DNA from: Lachnospiraceae bacterium
GTDB taxonomy: Bacteria; Bacillota; Clostridia; Lachnospirales; Lachnospiraceae
Assembly (NCBI GenBank): GCA_022793065.1
Contig: JAAWCE010000128.1
Coordinates: 1-39,212 of the forward strand
Direction of reading: 5' to 3'
Length of the DNA stretch: 39,212 bases
A program made the position numbers and the translations under genes. Under the pieces are notes generated by a model. The model saw nothing but the letters and a program-made list of their open reading frames with translations. It did not search any database and had not been told where the DNA came from. Positions 35,408 through 39,212 of this stretch are shown piece by piece (position 1 is the stretch's first letter; every line of letters starts with the position of its first letter).

Positions 35408-36406
35408 TCATTCCTGATTAGTATCTATTTTTCTCAATTCCTGCTGAGCCCTTTCCAAAACTTCCATTACCCTTAAACTTTGAGCAGGTCCGGACAGGGA
35501 TTCTTTTCCATCTAATACGCAATCTGCAAAATGCTCCAAACTATTCTGCAATGAATCAGACATCTCAATATGTGGAATGAATATATCCCCCGTACGTGTT
35601 TTATATTCGTATTCCCCATACTCTTTCCCCTGAACAATTTCAATCCCCCTGTCATAAATAGATAACTTATCTATTTTTAAATCATCAAAAATCAGCATTT
35701 TATCAGTTCCTCCAATTACCATTCTTCTGACTTTTACAGGAGATATCCAACTGGATTGAATGTTAATGAGTGTTGAATTATATTTCATTGTCAAATATGT
35801 TATTGTTTCCTGATTTCCAACAAAATTCGTTCCATAAGCGCTTAAACTATCTGGCTTTCTACCCTCCCCCATCAGAAAATCCACTACTGCAATATCATGT
35901 ATAGCCAAATCCAATAACGCATTAATGTCTTTGCGAATCGGTCCTAAATTGACCCTCTCGATATCAATATACATAATTTCGCCAATTTCCTTTAAATCCA
36001 CTAATCGTTTAATGTATTGAATCACAGGATTATAAACCATTAAATGATCACAATGCAATACCAGAGCTTTATCTTTTGCTGCTTCAATCAGTTTTTCAGC
36101 TTTAGCAACATTATCTGCAATTGGTTTTTCAATAAAAACATGCTTTCCATACTTTATTGCATCCATTGCAATTTCAAAGCTATATTTTGTTTGTGTGCAA
36201 ATTACTACTGCATCTATACTGGTATCTAAATACTTTTTATAATCTTCTACAATTTCCACTTGCCCTGAAAACCTTTTTTCTGCAACCCTTCTGCGCCCCA
36301 TATCGCTTTCTGCCAAATAGCGCAATTTTAATTTCTCAGAAGCATATATTTTTTGAGCTACATTTGTTCCCCAATATCCATATCCTATCTGCATCACATT
36401 TAACAT
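35408..36406 (-). CDS. Gfo/Idh/MocA-family oxidoreductase
   Basis: NAD(P)-dependent dehydrogenase of 332 aa. The N-terminal Rossmann fold begins MQIGYGYWGTN, the family signature EKP is at 93-95 (FIEKPIADN), and DLAIHD supplies Asp166 and the catalytic-type His170. Homologues of this organisation, such as WlbA, oxidise the C3 hydroxyl of UDP-sugars, often as the step before transamination and acylation. Its ATG overlaps the upstream deacetylase-like gene by seven bases and AGAGG lies six bases ahead. No aminotransferase is visible in the operon, so the partner step is either encoded elsewhere or different. Confidence 0.9.
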   Translation of the reverse strand: MLNVMQIGYGYWGTNVAQKIYASEKLKLRYLAESDMGRRRVAEKRFSGQVEIVEDYKKYLDTSIDAVVICTQTKYSFEIAMDAIKYGKHVFIEKPIADNVAKAEKLIEAAKDKALVLHCDHLMVYNPVIQYIKRLVDLKEIGEIMYIDIERVNLGPIRKDINALLDLAIHDIAVVDFLMGEGRKPDSLSAYGTNFVGNQETITYLTMKYNSTLINIQSSWISPVKVRRMVIGGTDKMLIFDDLKIDKLSIYDRGIEIVQGKEYGEYEYKTRTGDIFIPHIEMSDSLQNSLEHFADCVLDGKESLSGPAQSLRVMEVLERAQQELRKIDTNQE

Positions 36407-37191
36407 AACATACCTCTTTCCCTATTATCTTTTAAAGACTCTGATTCACATTCTTTCTGCCAGTCCACTTCCTTTAATTTTCGAAACATATACTTTCTTT
36501 CCTTAGCCAAATTTACCAACGTTCTGAATTTTTTCTCTATTCCATCACGACGAATGTCCCGATACCGTTTTAGCATTGTATAGTTTCGTGTATAAGGCTT
36601 TGCTTCATCATACTGTTCAATCTTATCCGTATTTAAAAAAAGATGTAATGGATGAAAATTAAATATCAGTGGCGCCAGAAATGTTTTTCCTAAATACCAC
36701 TTCATTGTATATTTCACATCTGACATTAAATAGATATCATCTTCAAAAATAAATGGAATCTGGATCATTCCCCATGTATCCTTGAAGCATTTAATTTTGA
36801 CTCCATTGTCTACCGGATAAAAAAGATTCACTTCGTATTTCATCCCATTGATTGCAAAGTATTTGCTCAAAATACTGCTTCTTACAAGAGCATGTGATCT
36901 GACAGCTGAAGCTTCCGGTACAATTTTGATTAGTTCACGGATCTTTGTTTGCGCATTCGTATGATACGGTTCTGAATGATCTATCAATTTGTTAAAGTTA
37001 GGATGTATCCCTAACTCCAAACGCCCTTCACTTCTTATGATATCCAGAACCGGCGTTTCATGCGTCACAAACAATGTTCCGCAAACATCCAGTTCACAGA
37101 TCATGTCATGAAAATATTCCAGAACTTCATCGTTCACCCAATCCATATCAAAAGTTAGAAAAATTTCATCCCCCTCCCACACGATTTTCAC
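36400..37191 (-). CDS. WbmS/NodB-like polysaccharide deacetylase family protein
   Basis: Protein of 263 aa with a NodB-like fold signature: LTFDMDW (Asp15, Asp17) near the N-terminus, GIHPNFN (His63), AVRSHAL (Arg98, His100) and FNFHPLHL (His180). The usual TFDD and HxxxH motifs are altered to FDMD and HPNFN, a pattern I associate with the WbmS-like group. It could remove an acetyl group from an N-acetylated sugar nucleotide or glycan, freeing an amine. No signal peptide or membrane anchor, so cytoplasmic. The GTG at 37191 overlaps the formyltransferase gene by 26 bases; AAGGAG is only three bases away, so the GTG at 37182 is an alternative. Confidence 0.72.
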   Translation of the reverse strand: MKIVWEGDEIFLTFDMDWVNDEVLEYFHDMICELDVCGTLFVTHETPVLDIIRSEGRLELGIHPNFNKLIDHSEPYHTNAQTKIRELIKIVPEASAVRSHALVRSSILSKYFAINGMKYEVNLFYPVDNGVKIKCFKDTWGMIQIPFIFEDDIYLMSDVKYTMKWYLGKTFLAPLIFNFHPLHLFLNTDKIEQYDEAKPYTRNYTMLKRYRDIRRDGIEKKFRTLVNLAKERKYMFRKLKEVDWQKECESESLKDNRERGMLC

Positions 37192-38134
37192 AATCTCCTT
37201 TCCATTGAAACCTTATATTCAATAATTTAACGATTTCTGTTGGGCAGCATTTGTTCCCCTGATACTCTACCTGTTCTATTTCTAACGCACTGTTCTCCCC
37301 GCAAATGACACCTATTGTTTTGCGTGCCATGTCTATATACGCTACTTGACCACATGTCCCGTAAAATATGCCTTGTGCTTTTTTTGCCTTCCAAATAATC
37401 AATTTGTTTTCTTTAAAAATAGTATAAGCACCCGGATAGGGACACGACTGCGCCCGAATAAAATTATATAAGTATTGGGCGTCCTTCTCCCAGTCGATCT
37501 TCCCGTCTGCTTCTATCCTTTTTGCCGCAAAAGAACCTTCCCCCTCCTGTTTTCTCCAACCCAGCCTGCCTTTTAAAATATCGCCGTACCTTTTGTCCCA
37601 GAAATGCAATACACTATTTTCCACTTTTTCTAAAACGTCATTTATATAATCTTCTTCTTCAATTCTTATCTTCTCACTATACAATATATCCCCGATATCT
37701 ACGCCATCGTCCAGTTTAAAGACGGAATAACCCGTTTCTCTTTCTCCGTTTATCATCGCCCACACCAACGGTGCATGTCCCCGGTATGCCGGAAGAAGAG
37801 AAGCATGAATTCCCACAAATCCAAACGGAACCATATCCAGAATCTCTTTTTGAATAATAAAATACCAGCCAATGACAAAACAAATGTCAGGTTTGTTTTC
37901 TATAATAATCTGACTTATATCGCATTTCCCCGATACACAATAATATGGAATTTTATTCTTTTCACAAAATCCTTTTATCAAACCATAACAATTTCTGTCA
38001 TCCTTTCGGTCATCAAATGTAATACATCCGCATAATGCATGGGGCGCCAGCCGAAACATCCTGTATAACGACTCATATCCCAACTGCTTACTTCCAATAA
38101 ACATTACCCGATCAATACTGTTTTTTTTCTCCAT
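37166..38134 (-). CDS. Formyltransferase family protein (Fmt/ArnA-like)
   Basis: Protein of 322 aa with an N-terminal formyltransferase Rossmann domain and a C-terminal OB-like domain (IRAQSCPYPGAYTIF) as in Fmt. The catalytic region reads VGIHASLLPAYRGHAP, with His110 and SLLPxxRG intact, and Asp146 in DGVDIGDI. The Asn that normally sits two residues before the His (NxH) is Gly108 here. Sugar N-formyltransferases of this fold use 10-formyltetrahydrofolate to formylate an amino sugar; tRNA formylation is unlikely in this operon. The missing Asn means another acyl donor or altered catalysis is possible. Three bases separate it from the radical SAM gene; AAGGGG lies about 11 bases ahead of the ATG. 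Confidence 0.86.
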   Translation of the reverse strand: MEKKNSIDRVMFIGSKQLGYESLYRMFRLAPHALCGCITFDDRKDDRNCYGLIKGFCEKNKIPYYCVSGKCDISQIIIENKPDICFVIGWYFIIQKEILDMVPFGFVGIHASLLPAYRGHAPLVWAMINGERETGYSVFKLDDGVDIGDILYSEKIRIEEEDYINDVLEKVENSVLHFWDKRYGDILKGRLGWRKQEGEGSFAAKRIEADGKIDWEKDAQYLYNFIRAQSCPYPGAYTIFKENKLIIWKAKKAQGIFYGTCGQVAYIDMARKTIGVICGENSALEIEQVEYQGNKCCPTEIVKLLNIRFQWKGDCENRVGGG

Positions 38135-38137
38135 TTA

Positions 38138-39049
38138 TTATGAATCCCCTTTGTACATTTTTCCCAGAAAACCTTCTGGCATATAATCTATTCTCCAATG
38201 TTCGCAATTTCTGCACAGAATATCGTCTTCTATGCGGTTTGTCAGAAGCATCTCCCTAATTTGCTCATAACGCTGCGAATGCCATGCATCATATATGGAA
38301 GACTCTGTAATATTTAAATGCACCCCGCCTGTCCAATCATAATTGCATAATGCCAAGTCCCCGTTCCAGTAAACCAATAAATCAGTAAATACCTTTCTAC
38401 AAGGCTTCCGTGCGCCCAACAGAGAAAGTTCCTGTTGTACTTCATGATTCCTGAATTGGCCCTTCTCATCATGTTCATAGTAAACACGTACAACATCTAC
38501 ATATTGCTTCCAGAACTTAATAAATTCCTTCTGTTCCTCTTTATATTCTTTCAATTCAATAGTAGAAACCTGTAATGTTGGCGCCGGCAGCCCGTTGCTT
38601 TTTCTTCTTTTACACTTCTCGCTCAAACGGATCACATTCTCCATGCTAACTTTCAAATCACCGTATTTTCTCGTAGATTGATATACTTTTGGATTTAAAG
38701 TATCCAAACTAAAAGAAATATAATTTATTCCACCTTTTATTATATTATCTGCCATTTCCTCATCCAATATAAATCCGTTTGTTGCAAATTGTATCGGCCC
38801 TAATCCTTTTTCCTTTGCATATTGCAGACATTCTATAAATTGAGGATGAAGCATAGATTCCCCGCGAAAAAAAAGTACCAACTTTACTGGAAGGTGACTT
38901 GATGCTTCATCAATAATTTTTTTGTATAATTTTATATCCATAAATCCTATTTCCATATTGATTTTCTGCCTTGGACAAAAAGAACAGGATACATTACACT
39001 GATTTGTCAACTCAATTGTAATTCTATTCGGAAAGTCTAATTTTTTCAT
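38138..39049 (-). CDS. Radical SAM/SPASM-type enzyme
   Basis: Protein of 303 aa. The 4Fe-4S radical SAM motif is CNVSCSFC (Cys18, 22, 25), followed by the FRGES segment and SFSLDT strand of the core barrel. Four C-terminal cysteines (CRKVF, ALCNYD, LCRNC) fit an auxiliary SPASM- or twitch-type cluster. Such enzymes modify peptides, or oxidise or deaminate small substrates and sugars. The ATG at 39049 (MKKLDFPNRI) has GAGAGG eight bases upstream; the longer frame to 39115 lacks a site. It is the first gene of the nine-gene operon, which suggests a committed role, perhaps preparing the sugar nucleotide. No convincing promoter could be fixed in the 163 bases upstream. Confidence 0.88.
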   Translation of the reverse strand: MKKLDFPNRITIELTNQCNVSCSFCPRQKINMEIGFMDIKLYKKIIDEASSHLPVKLVLFFRGESMLHPQFIECLQYAKEKGLGPIQFATNGFILDEEMADNIIKGGINYISFSLDTLNPKVYQSTRKYGDLKVSMENVIRLSEKCKRRKSNGLPAPTLQVSTIELKEYKEEQKEFIKFWKQYVDVVRVYYEHDEKGQFRNHEVQQELSLLGARKPCRKVFTDLLVYWNGDLALCNYDWTGGVHLNITESSIYDAWHSQRYEQIREMLLTNRIEDDILCRNCEHWRIDYMPEGFLGKMYKGDS

Positions 39050-39212
39050 CCATAATACCTCTCTATTTTTTCTGGTAGTGTCAAATCTACCACTATATTT
39101 TTTGTTACAAACCACATAGTTTCAAGGATTACAACACTTTTTCAAAAGAAAAAGCAATGACCTCCCTTTTTGTGTCAATACTATTACTAACCCACAAACA
39201 CTGAAAGGAAAA
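39050..39212. other. Upstream region of the right-hand operon
   Basis: No gene is seen. The stretch is AT-rich and must hold the promoter of the radical SAM/SPASM operon on the minus strand; TTGACA and TTGAAA boxes occur but none has a good -10 at the right distance. A short inverted repeat, TGGTAG / CTACCA at 39073-39092, lies just upstream of the first gene and could be an operator. AAAGGAAAA at the right edge may be the ribosome binding site of a plus-strand gene outside the window. Confidence 0.4.

Noticed and set aside
37166..38134. Assignment as methionyl-tRNA formyltransferase (fmt)
   Set aside because: No def, priA or rsmB neighbours are present, the catalytic Asn is replaced, and it sits in a sugar-modifying operon.
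5492..39049. CRISPR arrays, insertion sequences, integrases or tRNA genes at island borders
   Set aside because: Looked for regularly spaced repeats, transposase motifs and tRNA-like structures; none were seen, so mobility of the island is not supported by the sequence in hand.

Overview
The window looks like a chromosomal segment of a low-to-mid GC Gram-positive anaerobe of the Clostridia, most likely Lachnospiraceae-like. That is inferred from Firmicutes-type ribosome binding sites (AGGAGG/AAGGAG), sigma-A promoters, str-operon proteins of the clostridial type, and the family content of the rest (CgeB/DUF3880 proteins, DUF6492, StrF-type glycosyltransferases). No 16S gene is present, so the taxon is not proven.

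Left edge (1-4610, minus strand): the str operon rpsL-rpsG-fusA-tuf, with a consensus sigma-A promoter ahead of rpsL and a second one ahead of tuf. tuf runs off the window. The usual rpoC-side neighbours are absent upstream of rpsL. Instead there is a small plus-strand ORF and an XRE-type regulator with a palindromic operator-like site (4679-5435).

Middle (5492-29643): a large glycan-assembly island. Minus-strand genes at 5492-11748 are manA, a manC-type GDP-mannose pyrophosphorylase, a GT4, a GT2, a small helical protein and a DUF6492 protein. A plus-strand block (11969-15193) has an SGNH protein, a GT2 and a CgeB-like glycosyltransferase. A minus-strand block (15208-24290) holds a GT2-TPR-GT2-methyltransferase fusion, a CgeB-like protein and three StrF-type (PF13712-like) glycosyltransferases carrying four catalytic modules, one protein being a 1019-aa double. 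A plus-strand block (24382-29643) has three tandem CgeB paralogues and a B12-binding-type radical SAM protein with a C-terminal zinc ribbon.

Right (29727-39049, minus strand): nine tightly packed genes that read as one operon: radical SAM/SPASM enzyme, formyltransferase, NodB/WbmS-like deacetylase homologue, Gfo/Idh/MocA dehydrogenase, LpxD-like acyltransferase, acyl carrier protein, sodium:solute symporter-family protein, adenylate-forming ligase, GT2. A coherent reading is that the ligase activates a carboxylic acid (possibly imported by the symporter), loads it on the dedicated carrier protein, and the LpxD-like enzyme amide-links it to an amino sugar made or exposed by the dehydrogenase and deacetylase homologue. 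This cassette is the best candidate for an undescribed system.

The only clear multi-pass membrane protein in the window is the symporter. There is no flippase, polymerase, ABC exporter or membrane initiating transferase, so the glycan is more likely built in the cytoplasm on a protein (flagellin or another surface protein) than on undecaprenyl phosphate. No acceptor gene is visible, so that remains inference.
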